In this document: positions 35,444-43,966 of the stretch, piece after piece
Layout of the letters: each line of letters opens with the position of its first letter
Numbering within the stretch: the first letter of the stretch is position 1
Source of the DNA: Paenibacillus dendritiformis
GTDB taxonomy: Bacteria; Bacillota; Bacilli; Paenibacillales; Paenibacillaceae
Assembly: GCF_945605565.1 (NCBI RefSeq)
Contig: NZ_OX216966.1
Location: 4,890,001 to 4,954,000 of the forward strand
Reading direction: 5' to 3'
DNA: 64,000 nucleotides
The notes under the pieces: generated by a model
What the model saw: the letters and a program-made list of their open reading frames with translations, nothing else
Database searches by the model: none
Told to the model about the DNA's origin: nothing
Program-made: the position numbers and the translations under genes

Positions 35444-36607
35444 TTACAGGCTCGGACCGATGCGGTTGATGCTGAACTCCGCGTGGCCAAGCACTTCGGC
35501 TGTCGTCAGCTTGCCGCTGCTGACCGCCCGGATCTCGTCCCAGATGCGCTTGCCCGCTTCCTGGAGTGAATACTCCCCTTCAAGCAGGCCGCTCACATCA
35601 ACATCCATATTGTCGGCCATCCGCTCCGCGCACAGGCGGTTGCCGGTAATCTTGATAACCGGAATGACGGCCGATCCGGTCGGCGTGCCGCGCCCCGTCG
35701 TGAAGCAGACAAGATGCACGCCGCCCGCGGCCATGCCGGACACGCATTCGATATCGTTGCCGGGAGAGTCCATAAAATAAAGCCCGCCCTTCGGCACCTG
35801 CTCTGCATATTCGACGATGCCTTCGATCGGGGCGGTGCCGCATTTGCTGATGCAGCCGAGCGATTTCTCCTCGATCGTGCTGAGGCCGCCCGCGATATTG
35901 CCCGGGCTCGGATTGCCGCCGCGCATATCCGCCCCCATCCGCTCGACCTCCTTCTCGAATCGATCGACGATGTGGTACAGATTGTCCGCAATCTCCGGCG
36001 TCCGGCACCGTCCGGCCAGCACATGCTCGGCCCCGATTATCTCCGTCGTCTCGCCGATGACAATGGTACCGCCTTCCCCGATAAGCGCATCCGCCGCCAC
36101 GCCCAGCGCCGGGTTGGAAGCGAGGCCGCTCGTCGCATCCGAGCCGCCGCATTTGACGCCCACCTTCAGCTCGGACAACGGGATGTCCACCTTCTCCATC
36201 GCATCAAGCAGAGCCCGCATCTTGCCGGCCAGCTCGACGCCGTACTGGATCGCCTTGACAGAGCCGCCGACGCTCTGGATGTCGAACACCTCGACCGGCT
36301 TCCCGGTCTTGCGAATCTCCTCGCCGAGCTGTACCGGATCCACGACCTCGCAGCCAAGACTGACGATGAGCACTCCGCCGACGTTCGGATTTTTCCCCGT
36401 GCCGGCCAGCACGTCGAACGTGCGCTCCTTATCGGCGCCGATCTGGCTGCAGCCATGCTGATGCGGGATGGCGACCGTGTTCGGAACAAGCTGTTGAATG
36501 CGGTTGCATACCTGATTCGCGCAAATGACCGTTGGGATGATTAGCAGATGATTGCGAATGCCTACCTCGCCATTCGGACGCCGGTAGCCTTGGAATGTCA
36601 TGCTCAT
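35444..36607 (-). CDS. UxaA/SuyB-family dehydratase, large subunit
   Basis: 387 residues covering the C-terminal catalytic domain of altronate dehydratase / sulfolactate lyase. Visible blocks are GYRRPNGEVGIRN, HQHGCSQIG, GVKCGGSDATSGLASNP and CISKCGTAPIEG; the cysteines probably bind an iron-sulfur cluster or iron. In UxaA the SAF domain is fused; here it is the separate upstream gene. It is expected to dehydrate an aldonate to its 2-keto-3-deoxy form. A SuyAB sulfolactate lyase role is the main alternative, but no sulfonate gene accompanies it. Campylobacter uses a split UxaA-like pair in its fucose locus. Confidence 0.85.
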   Translation of the reverse strand: MSMTFQGYRRPNGEVGIRNHLLIIPTVICANQVCNRIQQLVPNTVAIPHQHGCSQIGADKERTFDVLAGTGKNPNVGGVLIVSLGCEVVDPVQLGEEIRKTGKPVEVFDIQSVGGSVKAIQYGVELAGKMRALLDAMEKVDIPLSELKVGVKCGGSDATSGLASNPALGVAADALIGEGGTIVIGETTEIIGAEHVLAGRCRTPEIADNLYHIVDRFEKEVERMGADMRGGNPSPGNIAGGLSTIEEKSLGCISKCGTAPIEGIVEYAEQVPKGGLYFMDSPGNDIECVSGMAAGGVHLVCFTTGRGTPTGSAVIPVIKITGNRLCAERMADNMDVDVSGLLEGEYSLQEAGKRIWDEIRAVSSGKLTTAEVLGHAEFSINRIGPSL

Positions 36608-36657
36608 TTATCCGATTCCCCTTCCCTAAGTTGACAAGCTGTCAGAATGAGACCCGC

Positions 36658-36981
36658 TTACTTGGCCGATGCCGCCTGATCCCCTCGACCGCGGATCCCT
36701 TCGATATTGTGCACATGCACATGGCTGCCGACGGGAATGCCGCAGGTCGCCCGGCCGATCACTTCTCCGTATTTGCGCACATGGTCGCCTTCCACGATCG
36801 GAACGATGGCCACCTTATGCCCGAAGGGAATCACCTGACTTACCGCAACGGCACGAGTCGCACCCGCAACCTCGCAAGTGACCGCTTCTCCCGGCTGCAA
36901 TTCCCGCAGCGCCGTCGCCACATGATCGCGTTCATCCATGACGATAACGCTTACACCTTTTTGCATGACCTTCTCGCCCAC
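36658..36981 (-). CDS. SAF-domain small subunit of the UxaA/SuyA-type dehydratase
   Basis: 107 residues. The SAF domain carries IPFGHKVAI, KYGEVIGRAT and VGSHVHVHN, matching the N-terminal domain of altronate dehydratase or SuyA. It would pair with the large subunit 50 bases downstream. GTG at 36981 has AGGAGG eight bases upstream; an in-frame ATG at 36966 is weaker. It opens the eight-gene operon, just past a LacI-type operator. Confidence 0.85.
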   Translation of the reverse strand: MGEKVMQKGVSVIVMDERDHVATALRELQPGEAVTCEVAGATRAVAVSQVIPFGHKVAIVPIVEGDHVRKYGEVIGRATCGIPVGSHVHVHNIEGIRGRGDQAASAK

Positions 36982-37028
36982 GCCTGATCCCTCCTTATTT
37001 ATCCCGATAAGATGACTTTAACTGGAAA

Positions 37029-37042
37029 TGTTATCGTTAACT
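37029..37042. promoter_or_regulatory. LacI-family operator for the sugar operon
   Basis: TGTTATCGTTAACT contains GTTATCGTTAAC, a palindrome with ten of twelve bases symmetric and the central CG typical of LacI-family sites. It lies immediately downstream of the -10, ideal for repression by the divergent LacI protein. Confidence 0.65.
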
Positions 37043-37044
37043 CA

Positions 37045-37074
37045 ACAATATCATGCGCTCCCTCTTGATGTCAA
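37045..37074 (-). promoter_or_regulatory. Promoter of the leftward sugar operon
   Basis: The minus strand has a perfect -35 TTGACA (37069-37074), an 18-base spacer and TATTGT (37045-37050). Confidence 0.65.
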
Positions 37075-37093
37075 TGTTCTCTATAGCATAAAA

Positions 37094-37140
37094 TATAATC
37101 GGTATAATCTATTTTTAAGTTCTGGCGAAAATGGTATAAT
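37094..37140 (+). promoter_or_regulatory. A+T-rich promoter region for the LacI gene
   Basis: Three TATAAT hexamers occur on the plus strand (37094, 37103, 37135), but none has a good -35. The following 37141-37421 is a roughly 280-base leader in which I see no gene. Confidence 0.35.
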
Positions 37141-37421
37141 TAGGACTTCACAAGGGAGCGCAAGACTCAACACCGGGTCAGCTCCTATTACGCTTCATAA
37201 CCAAAAGCGGACTTAGTGAGCCGCCTCTTATTGGAAAAAGGACATGCTTCTTCAGCCTCGCTGCGCCGATCGGTTCCGTCGTAGCAGGCGCCTGGCCCGC
37301 GGATAGCTCGCTGTCCCGGCTTCAGCCCCGGATGCTGCCTTCCAGCGGCGCTTCGTTCGCTGAACGCCGACTGCAGCGTGTGCCGCCGGTGCCCATTAAA
37401 TCATAGTAGGAGATTACGCCA

Positions 37422-38426
37422 ATGGCTACCATTTATGATATTGCGAAGAAAGCCAATGTCTCGGCGATGACCGTATCCCGAGTCATCAATAATACCGGAA
37501 GAGTGAGCGAAAAGACCCGCGTCAAGGTCAAGCAGGTGATGGAGGAAATGCGGTACATCCCGAACTCGGTTGCCCGCTGCCTCGTCACGCAAGAGAGCAT
37601 GATCGTGTCGCTTCTCATTACGGATATCACGAACCCGTTCTTCACGACGATGGCGCGTGGCGCCGAGGATGCCGCCATGCGGCATGGCTATCGGCTCATG
37701 TTCGGGAACAGTGACGAGAGCTTCTCAAAAGAAAAGGATTACGTCGAAATGATTCTGTCGATGCGCGTGGATGGGGTGCTGTTCGCGCCGAGCGGGGATC
37801 AATCCAGGGAGCATCTGGAGTGGCTGCAGCGCCAAAATGTGCCTTTCGTGCTGCTGGACCGCGAGGTTCCGGGCATCGACTGCGACGCCGTGCTCGGCGA
37901 CAGCCGCGACGGGGCGAAGCGGATGGTGGCGGAGATGATCCGGTACGGACACCGCCGCATCGCCCTCGTGAACGGCGCTCAGGACGTATCGACCGCCCGC
38001 GAGCGGCAAGCCGGCTATATCGAGGCCTTGCAGGAAGCCGGCATCGAATTCGACGAGACGTTGGTCATGCAGACGAGCTATTCGCGCGAGCAGGACTTGT
38101 CCGTCGCGCACTGGATGGAGCTCGATCCGGAGACGCGGCCGACAGCCATCTTCGCAGCGAATAATATGCTGGCCCTGTCCGTGTTGAAATCGGTCCGCAG
38201 CTTAGGCCTGCGCGTGCCGGAGGATTTGTCGATTGCCTGCTTCGATGACTTCGGATGGGTGGAGGAAGCGAACCCGTTCTTCTCCGTCGCCTCCCAGCCA
38301 GCTTACGAATTCGGTGAGCAAGGCATGCAGCTGCTCCTGGACCGAATTAAAAACCGGGAAGACAAGCCGCGCCAGATTGTTCTCCCTTGCGACATATTGA
38401 TGCGTCAGTCCGTAGGAAGAGTATAG
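37422..38426 (+). CDS. LacI-family transcriptional regulator
   Basis: 334 residues. The N-terminal HTH reads TIYDIAKKANVSAMTVSRVI with hinge helix YIPNSVARCL. A periplasmic-binding-like sensor domain follows, with AIFAANNMLALSVL and FFSVASQPAYEFGEQG. It is divergent from the eight-gene sugar/aldonate operon, whose promoter carries a LacI-type palindrome, so it is most likely that operon's repressor. TAGGAG lies upstream of the ATG. The effector is presumably the pathway sugar or an acid derived from it. Confidence 0.92.
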   Translation: MATIYDIAKKANVSAMTVSRVINNTGRVSEKTRVKVKQVMEEMRYIPNSVARCLVTQESMIVSLLITDITNPFFTTMARGAEDAAMRHGYRLMFGNSDESFSKEKDYVEMILSMRVDGVLFAPSGDQSREHLEWLQRQNVPFVLLDREVPGIDCDAVLGDSRDGAKRMVAEMIRYGHRRIALVNGAQDVSTARERQAGYIEALQEAGIEFDETLVMQTSYSREQDLSVAHWMELDPETRPTAIFAANNMLALSVLKSVRSLGLRVPEDLSIACFDDFGWVEEANPFFSVASQPAYEFGEQGMQLLLDRIKNREDKPRQIVLPCDILMRQSVGRV

Positions 38427-38530
38427 ATTAAAATGCAGGGCGCCAGGACATAACCATGTCCCCCAACACAACGTCCCGCAGCGCCCTTGAACCGCTATTG
38501 CCAGACCTGCACCCATTCCATTATACGCCG

Positions 38531-38558
38531 AGAAGGGACGGCCTCCGTCCCTTCTTTT
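38531..38558 (+). terminator. Terminator of the LacI gene
   Basis: AAGGGACGG pairs perfectly with CCGTCCCTT around CCT, followed by CTTTT, about 105 bases past the stop. Confidence 0.82.
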
Positions 38559-38668
38559 CCTGCGTTTTGACGGAGACACTCATATAGTCACAGGCCCTGT
38601 TTGCCGCCGAAAAAACCACATTTATACGCCGCATATTCAGAATCCCCCTACCCTTAAGGCAGCCCCTC

Positions 38669-39270
38669 TCGCCTTATGCTCTGTCTCCCGTCCAGTCAGG
38701 GGTTCCGATCGCCTTATGCTCAGTCTCCCATCCAGTCAGGGGCTCTCGACTCGCCTTATGTTCGGTCTCCCATCCAGTCAGGGGCTCCGCTCGCCTTATG
38801 CTCGGTCTCCCATCCAGTCAGGGGCTCCGACTCGCCTTATGCTCGGTCTCCCGTCTAGTCAGGGGTTCTGATCGCCTTATGCTCAGTCTCCCATCCAGTC
38901 AGGGGCTCCGAATCGCCTTATGCTCGGTCTCCCATCCAGTCAGATGCTTCGCTCGCCTTATGCTCGGTCTCCCGTCCAGTCAGGGGTTCCGATCGCCTTA
39001 TGCTCTGTCTCCCATCCAGTCAGGGGCTCCGAATCGCCTTATGCTCGGTCCCCCATCCAGTCAGGGGCTCTCGACTCGCCTTATGCTCGGTCTCCCATCC
39101 AGTCAGGGGCTCTCGACTCGCCTTATGCTCGGTCTCCCGTCCAGTCAGGGGTTCCGCTCGCCTTATGCTCAGTCTCCCATCCAGTCAGGGGCTCCGACTC
39201 GCCTTATGCTCGGTCTCCCATCCAGTCAGATGCTTCGCTCGCCTTATGCTCGGTCTCCCAACCGTTCAGG
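38669..39270. repeat. Tandem repeat array 1: 14 full units of 40-42 bases plus a partial
   Basis: Each unit starts TCGCCTTATGCTCGGTCTCC and continues through a CAGTCAGGGG-type segment to a variable 10-12-base tail. Unit lengths (40, 42, 40, 41, 40, 41, 40, then 40, 41, 42, 42, 40, 41, 40) are not multiples of three, so the open frames across it are accidental. Units with CCCGT rather than CCCAT occur at 1, 5, 8 and 12, and the odd tail GATGCTTCGC at 7 and 14, so a seven-unit block appears duplicated. No spacers separate units, so it is not CRISPR. Confidence 0.93.
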
Positions 39271-39425
39271 AAAAGCCCTACTAATTTTTCCGATTTAATA
39301 ATATCTGGGCCTCTCTGCGAACTGTATTTAACCATCCGACAATCTCTTCAGTTATCCAGTTAATCTATTTATGCGTTTATGCGGACTTTCTTTTTGATAA
39401 TCCCATTTTAGGAACATACTTCAGT

Positions 39426-40193
39426 TGCCTGCGCAAAGGGGATACTATTCATAAGCGTGGCAGATACCGGAGTGCTCACGGTTTCCTGTGCGACGGGGAT
39501 ATTGTTCATAAGAAAGGAAAACCCGGATAATCTCCGGTTACTGCGCTAAGGGGATACTATCCATAAAGCGTGGCAGATACCGGAGTGCTCTCGGTTTCCT
39601 GTGCGACGGGGATATTGTTCATAAGAAAGGAAAACCCGGATAGTCTCCGGTTCCTGCGCTAAGGGGATACTATTCATAAGCGTGGCAGATACCGGAGTGC
39701 TCTCGGTTTCCTGTGCGACGGGGATATTGTTCATAAGAAAGGAAAACCCCGGATACTCTCCGGTTCCTGCGCTAAGGGGATACTATCCATAAAGCGTGGC
39801 AGATACCGGAGTGCTCTCGGTTTCCTGTGCGACGGGGATATTGTTCATAAGAAAGGAAAACCCGGATAGTCTCCGGTTCCTGCGCTATGGGGATACTGCT
39901 CTTAAGCGCGGCAGGCATGGTTTCAACTCTATTTCCTGCGTGAGGGGGATATTGTTCATATGAAAGGAAAACCCGGATACTTTCCGGTTCCTGCGCTATG
40001 GGGATACTGCTCTTAAGCGCGGCAGGCATGGTTTCAACTCGATTTCCTGCGTGAGGGGGATATTGTTCATATGAAAGGAAAACCCGGATACTTTCCGGTT
40101 CCTGCGCTATGGGGATACTAGTCATAAGCGTGGCAGATACCGGATTCATTCGGTTTCCTGTGCGACGGGGATATTGTTCATAAGCGAGGAAAA
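39426..40193. repeat. Tandem repeat array 2: seven copies of a 111-114-base dimeric unit
   Basis: Each unit has two related halves. One contains CTGCGCTAAGGGGATACT followed by a CATAAGCGTGGCAG-type segment; the other contains CCTGTGCGACGGGGATATTG followed by GAAAGGAAAACCCGG. Spacings between equivalent points are 113, 112, 114, 111, 111 and 111 bases. Copies 4 and 5 (counting by the second half) carry a variant (CTTAAGCGCGGCAGGCATGG) and are nearly identical to one another. Frames are not maintained, so I treat it as non-coding. Confidence 0.93.
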
Positions 40194-40364
40194 CGCAAGT
40201 TGTCATCGATTGATTCAAGCCGGCGACCTTTGGGGCTCATGCGAGCGAGCTGCTTTTATCGGTGCCGGCTTTCCTGTTTTATTCCAGCGGCGAAGGCCTT
40301 GTCTATCAATCACCGGCCTCTGAACGCTCCGGTTCACCAGTTTCTCACGGCTGTCCCGTTGTTA

Positions 40365-40412
40365 GTGGTTTATCCGGATGTCTCGCGTTAGGTGGTTTAT
40401 CCGGATGTCTCG
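40365..40412. repeat. Direct repeat, two 21-base copies
   Basis: GTGGTTTATCCGGATGTCTC followed by G occurs at 40365-40385 and again at 40392-40412, just downstream of the sugar ABC permease stop. The surrounding 40194-40432 holds no gene that I can support. Confidence 0.7.
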
Positions 40413-40432
40413 TCCTCACGCGCTCTATCCGG

Positions 40433-41317
40433 TTAGCCTTTGACTGCGCCCGCAGCCATCCCCTTCATGACCTGCTCCTGGAACAGAATGTAGATCGCGA
40501 TCGTCGGCAGCGCGGCCATGCCAAGGGCGGCCATTGTCAGCTTGTAGTCCGTCGAGTAGCCTGTGGCGAAGACGGACAGGCTGAGCGGCAGCGTCTTCAG
40601 CCCCGGGCTGTTGATAAATACGAGCGCGAACGCGAAGTCGTTCCAGAAGCGAAGAAAGCCGAGTATGGCGACGGTGGAGAGCGCCGGGAGCGAGACGGGA
40701 AGCATGATCCGGGCGAAGATCCCCATGTACCCGCAGCCGTCCACGTGCGCCGCTTCTTCCATCTCTTTCGGCATATTGGCCAGATAGGCAGCCACGATGA
40801 AAATGGCAATCGGCAGCTCAAAGGCGGTATAAGGGAAAATGAGTGCCGCATGGGTGTTCAGAATGCCCAGCTTGTTCATCATGATGAAGAGCGGAACAAG
40901 CGTGCTGTGGACCGGTATCAGCATGCCGAGCACGAACAAGCCCTGCATCAGGCTGCGCCCCTTGAACCGGAACCGGGCCAAAATATAAGCAGCCAGCGCT
41001 CCGAGCAGCAAGGTGAGCGCCAGCGATATCGTCGTGACGAACAAGGAGTTCCACATGGAGCGCCCCATCCCCGATACTTCCCACGCCCGCACGAAATTGT
41101 CCCACTGCCATGAGCTCGGCAGCCCGAATGGATGGGCGAAAAACTCCTCGTTCGTCTTGAAGGCGCTGAGATAGAGCCAGATGAGCGGATACAGCGTGAC
41201 GAGCGCATAGATGGCCAAGCCGGCGTTCACGAGGAGGCGGAGCGCCCGCGACCCTTCGCGCGAGCCTGCAGCGCGGACCGCGTCCCCTCTTCCAGATGCG
41301 GTTATCAATGATGCCAT
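40433..41317 (-). CDS. Carbohydrate ABC transporter permease (MalG type)
   Basis: 294 residues with six transmembrane helices and the cytoplasmic coupling loop EEAAHVDGCGYMGIFARIMLP (EAA motif). It forms the membrane pore with the permease encoded just upstream. GGAGG precedes the ATG. The set has no ATPase gene, as is normal for YesM/YesN-linked systems that share a common MsmX-type ATPase. The sugar is unknown. Confidence 0.92.
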   Translation of the reverse strand: MASLITASGRGDAVRAAGSREGSRALRLLVNAGLAIYALVTLYPLIWLYLSAFKTNEEFFAHPFGLPSSWQWDNFVRAWEVSGMGRSMWNSLFVTTISLALTLLLGALAAYILARFRFKGRSLMQGLFVLGMLIPVHSTLVPLFIMMNKLGILNTHAALIFPYTAFELPIAIFIVAAYLANMPKEMEEAAHVDGCGYMGIFARIMLPVSLPALSTVAILGFLRFWNDFAFALVFINSPGLKTLPLSLSVFATGYSTDYKLTMAALGMAALPTIAIYILFQEQVMKGMAAGAVKG

Positions 41318-41349
41318 ATCGATTCCTCCTTCCTGTCCAATCCCGGATG

Positions 41350-42231
41350 CTAATGCGCTTCCCGGCGCATCAGCCGTTGTGAACCCGCGACGAGCAGCAA
41401 ACTGATGATGACGATGAGGGTTGAGACCGCGCTGCCATAACCGAAGCGGTAGACGGTGAAGGTGCTGTTATACATGTATGATGCGAGCAGCTCCGTAGCA
41501 TGGGCCGGTCCTCCGTTCGTCATGACATAGATCAGGTCGAACGCCTTCAGGCTGCCGGAGATGCACAGTACGATCGCCACCTTGAGCGTGTCCCAAATCA
41601 TGGGCAGCGTCAGGGATGCCAGCTTGCGCATTCCCCGCGCTCCGTCCAGCTCGGCCGCATCGTCCAGCTCGGACGGGATGCTGTGCAGGGCGGCAAGGAA
41701 CATAATGAGATACGGTCCGATATAGTTCCAAATGACGGGAATCGCAATCATCCAGATGGCGATGTCCGGTTCCGACAGCCAGGCCCGTCTCCAATCGGAT
41801 AAGCCTATCGCATCGAGCGCCGCATTCACCAGTCCCGTCTGGGGATGATATATATTCGTCCAAATAATCCCGATGACGACCGAGGACAGCACCATCGGCA
41901 TGAATACCGCCGAGCGGACGAAGCGCTGGAACCAGGTTCCCCGCTTCAGCAGCAGAGCGAGCAGCAATGCAATCGGGACCTGGCCGAAGACGGAAGCCCC
42001 TACAATAACCATGTTGTTGCGGAACGAAAGCCAGAATACCGGATCTCGCAGCGCCTCGACGAAGTTGGCGAAGCCGGTGAAGCGCATTTCGCCGATTCCT
42101 TTCCAATCAAAAAAGCCGTAGTAAGCCGACCAGAATATCGGCACAATGACAAAGATGGCGTAAATAAGAAGCGATGGCGCCAGCCCCGCCGCAATAAAAA
42201 TTCGCTTGCTTGACCCTGCATGCGCACGCAT
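41350..42231 (-). CDS. Carbohydrate ABC transporter permease (MalF type)
   Basis: 293 residues with six hydrophobic helices and the EAA loop DDAAELDGARGMRKLASLTLP. It pairs with the MalG-type permease 32 bases downstream. GAGGAGG lies upstream of the ATG. It follows the lipoprotein solute-binding gene in the same direction. Confidence 0.92.
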   Translation of the reverse strand: MRAHAGSSKRIFIAAGLAPSLLIYAIFVIVPIFWSAYYGFFDWKGIGEMRFTGFANFVEALRDPVFWLSFRNNMVIVGASVFGQVPIALLLALLLKRGTWFQRFVRSAVFMPMVLSSVVIGIIWTNIYHPQTGLVNAALDAIGLSDWRRAWLSEPDIAIWMIAIPVIWNYIGPYLIMFLAALHSIPSELDDAAELDGARGMRKLASLTLPMIWDTLKVAIVLCISGSLKAFDLIYVMTNGGPAHATELLASYMYNSTFTVYRFGYGSAVSTLIVIISLLLVAGSQRLMRREAH

Positions 42232-42346
42232 TCGACTCAGCCTCCTCTTGTTGATGTGTGAGCCGCCACCCGCCCTGCCTGGCCTGAATCGCCCGCGGCC
42301 TGGCCTGAATGGTCAAGGGCAGGGCGTTGCGGCAGCAGGCGGCATG

Positions 42347-43690
42347 TCAGCGGCCGAGCGACTTCGCCTGTGCTTCCTGAATCTTGCGGGCAATCTCCTC
42401 CGGCTTGCCGCCCATCAGCAATTCCTGCAACCCATTATTGACAGCGTCGGCACCTGCGCTCGTCATGACGGCGTCATAGACCGGCGTCCGCTTGACTTCA
42501 TTGACAAGCCGGTATACTTTGGCGAACAGCGGCGATACGGTACCCTCATCGAGATCCAGCTTGTAGCTGACCAGTTGATTCGCTTCCAATGTACGCTTCT
42601 GCGCCTCCGGTCCGGACAAGGCGTAGATCAGCTCATAGGCGGCTTCTTTGCGCTTGCCGTCGACCTTGGCGCTTAGACCGAGCCCGACGCCGACGACGCC
42701 GGAGGTCGAATTCGGGTCGCCCTTGCCGTCCGGGACCGAAGGCAGCACCGTCGCGCCCATGCTTTTGAGCGCTTCCGGCGACGCATTGGCCGACAGATTC
42801 GTCAACGCCCAGCCGCCGTCGATCATCATCGCGGCCTGGCCTTGCGCGAACATCATTTCCATCTGAGTATTGTCGATGCTGTTGAAGCCAATCTGGAACG
42901 CCCCTGCCTGCTGCAGCTGTTGCAGCAGCTCCAGCGCCCGCACGAATTCCGGATCCGTGAATTTGGCTCCGTCCTGATTCGCGGCCTTCAGGAACCATTC
43001 CGTCCCGGTCACCCGGTCCGCGAGCGAGCTGATAATGCTCGACTGGGCGAGCCAGGCCGCCTTGTTGCCGAGGGCGATCGGCGTTACCTTATTCTCATTC
43101 AGCGTCTTCACAGCGGCGAGCAGCTCATCCCACGTCTTCGGCACCTGCAAGCCGTGGCGGCTCAATATTTCTTCGTTATAATAAAGTATCGAAGTCGGCG
43201 ACAATCCCATCGGAGCGCTATAAATGCTACCGTCGATCGTAAAATCGTCGAACGAACCCGGCAGGAAGTTGCTCTTCCACTCCGCCTTGCTGTCCAGCAG
43301 ATCGTCAATCGGCTGAATCAAGCCTCCGCCATAGAATTCCTTCGTCATCATGCCCGGCCACATCAGGAACACATCCGGCATCTCATTGGCAGCCGCCACC
43401 GTTTTCAAGCGCGTTTTGTAGCCGTCCGGCGGAATGGCTTGAATATCGAGCACGATATCCGGGTGCTCCTCCTGGTATGTCTCGATGATATCGCGCATCG
43501 CTTTGGCGCGAAGATCGTCTCCCGTGAAGTTATGCCATAGGGAGAGCTTCACCTTATCCGTGCTACCCGCTTCCTTCGCTTCGCCCCCGGGCCTTGTCTG
43601 CCCGGCATCCGTGCCTCCCCCTGAACCGCATGCGGAGAGCAGGGAAACAGCCAGGAGCATAACCAGCATCGTCATCCATCGTGTGCGCAT
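42347..43690 (-). CDS. Carbohydrate ABC transporter solute-binding lipoprotein (family 1)
   Basis: 447 residues. The signal peptide ends in LLSAC with lipid cysteine at about residue 21, followed by a Gly-rich linker. The mature part is a family 1 sugar-binding protein (for example LSLWHNFTGDD, FLMWPGMM, MMIDGGWALTN). It captures an oligosaccharide outside the membrane for the two permeases downstream. GGAGGGG precedes the ATG. A 33-base tandem repeat and a cre-like site lie in the upstream gap. Confidence 0.92.
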   Translation of the reverse strand: MRTRWMTMLVMLLAVSLLSACGSGGGTDAGQTRPGGEAKEAGSTDKVKLSLWHNFTGDDLRAKAMRDIIETYQEEHPDIVLDIQAIPPDGYKTRLKTVAAANEMPDVFLMWPGMMTKEFYGGGLIQPIDDLLDSKAEWKSNFLPGSFDDFTIDGSIYSAPMGLSPTSILYYNEEILSRHGLQVPKTWDELLAAVKTLNENKVTPIALGNKAAWLAQSSIISSLADRVTGTEWFLKAANQDGAKFTDPEFVRALELLQQLQQAGAFQIGFNSIDNTQMEMMFAQGQAAMMIDGGWALTNLSANASPEALKSMGATVLPSVPDGKGDPNSTSGVVGVGLGLSAKVDGKRKEAAYELIYALSGPEAQKRTLEANQLVSYKLDLDEGTVSPLFAKVYRLVNEVKRTPVYDAVMTSAGADAVNNGLQELLMGGKPEEIARKIQEAQAKSLGR

Positions 43691-43710
43691 AAGAACAACC
43701 CCTCCAATTG

Positions 43711-43776
43711 TCTATCGTTGTGAGTAACCGAATCGCAATAATATCTATCGTTTTGAGCAATCGAATCTCAAAAAGC
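43711..43776. repeat. 33-base direct repeat upstream of the solute-binding gene
   Basis: Two abutting copies, 43711-43743 and 43744-43776, each start TCTATCGTT and share GAG-AA-CGAATC-CAA. They lie 20-86 bases upstream of the start, a probable binding site for an AraC-type regulator such as the YesN-like protein. Confidence 0.65.
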
Positions 43777-43827
43777 CTGCAGAGAGAGTGCACTTCCGCC
43801 CGGACCGCTCTGCGTACGTCCAGTATA

Positions 43828-43841
43828 CGAAAGCGCTTCCT
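43828..43841. promoter_or_regulatory. cre-like site upstream of the sugar ABC operon
   Basis: CGAAAGCGCTTCCT retains the central AAAGCGCTT of the CcpA consensus with mismatches at both ends. It lies about 140 bases upstream of the solute-binding gene. Confidence 0.5.
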
Positions 43842-43966
43842 TCTTCAGTGAGGGAAGAAATTAAGCGGCAGGGGGGAATGTTTTCGCCGATTGCCGCGAA
43901 GCCGGGCGCTCGGCTGTGTTCAGCCGGAAAAGGAATCCTGTCCCAGTGTGTCTGCCCGGGCGCCGA

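Noticed and set aside
38669..39270. CRISPR array
   Set aside because: Units are contiguous and related along their whole length, with no unique spacers, and no cas genes are present.
38676..39363. Repeat-rich peptides encoded across tandem array 1
   Set aside because: Unit lengths of 40-42 bases shift frame from unit to unit; the frames stay open only because the unit lacks stops.
39546..40218. Minus-strand frames through tandem array 2
   Set aside because: They are interrupted and vary between copies; no start signals.
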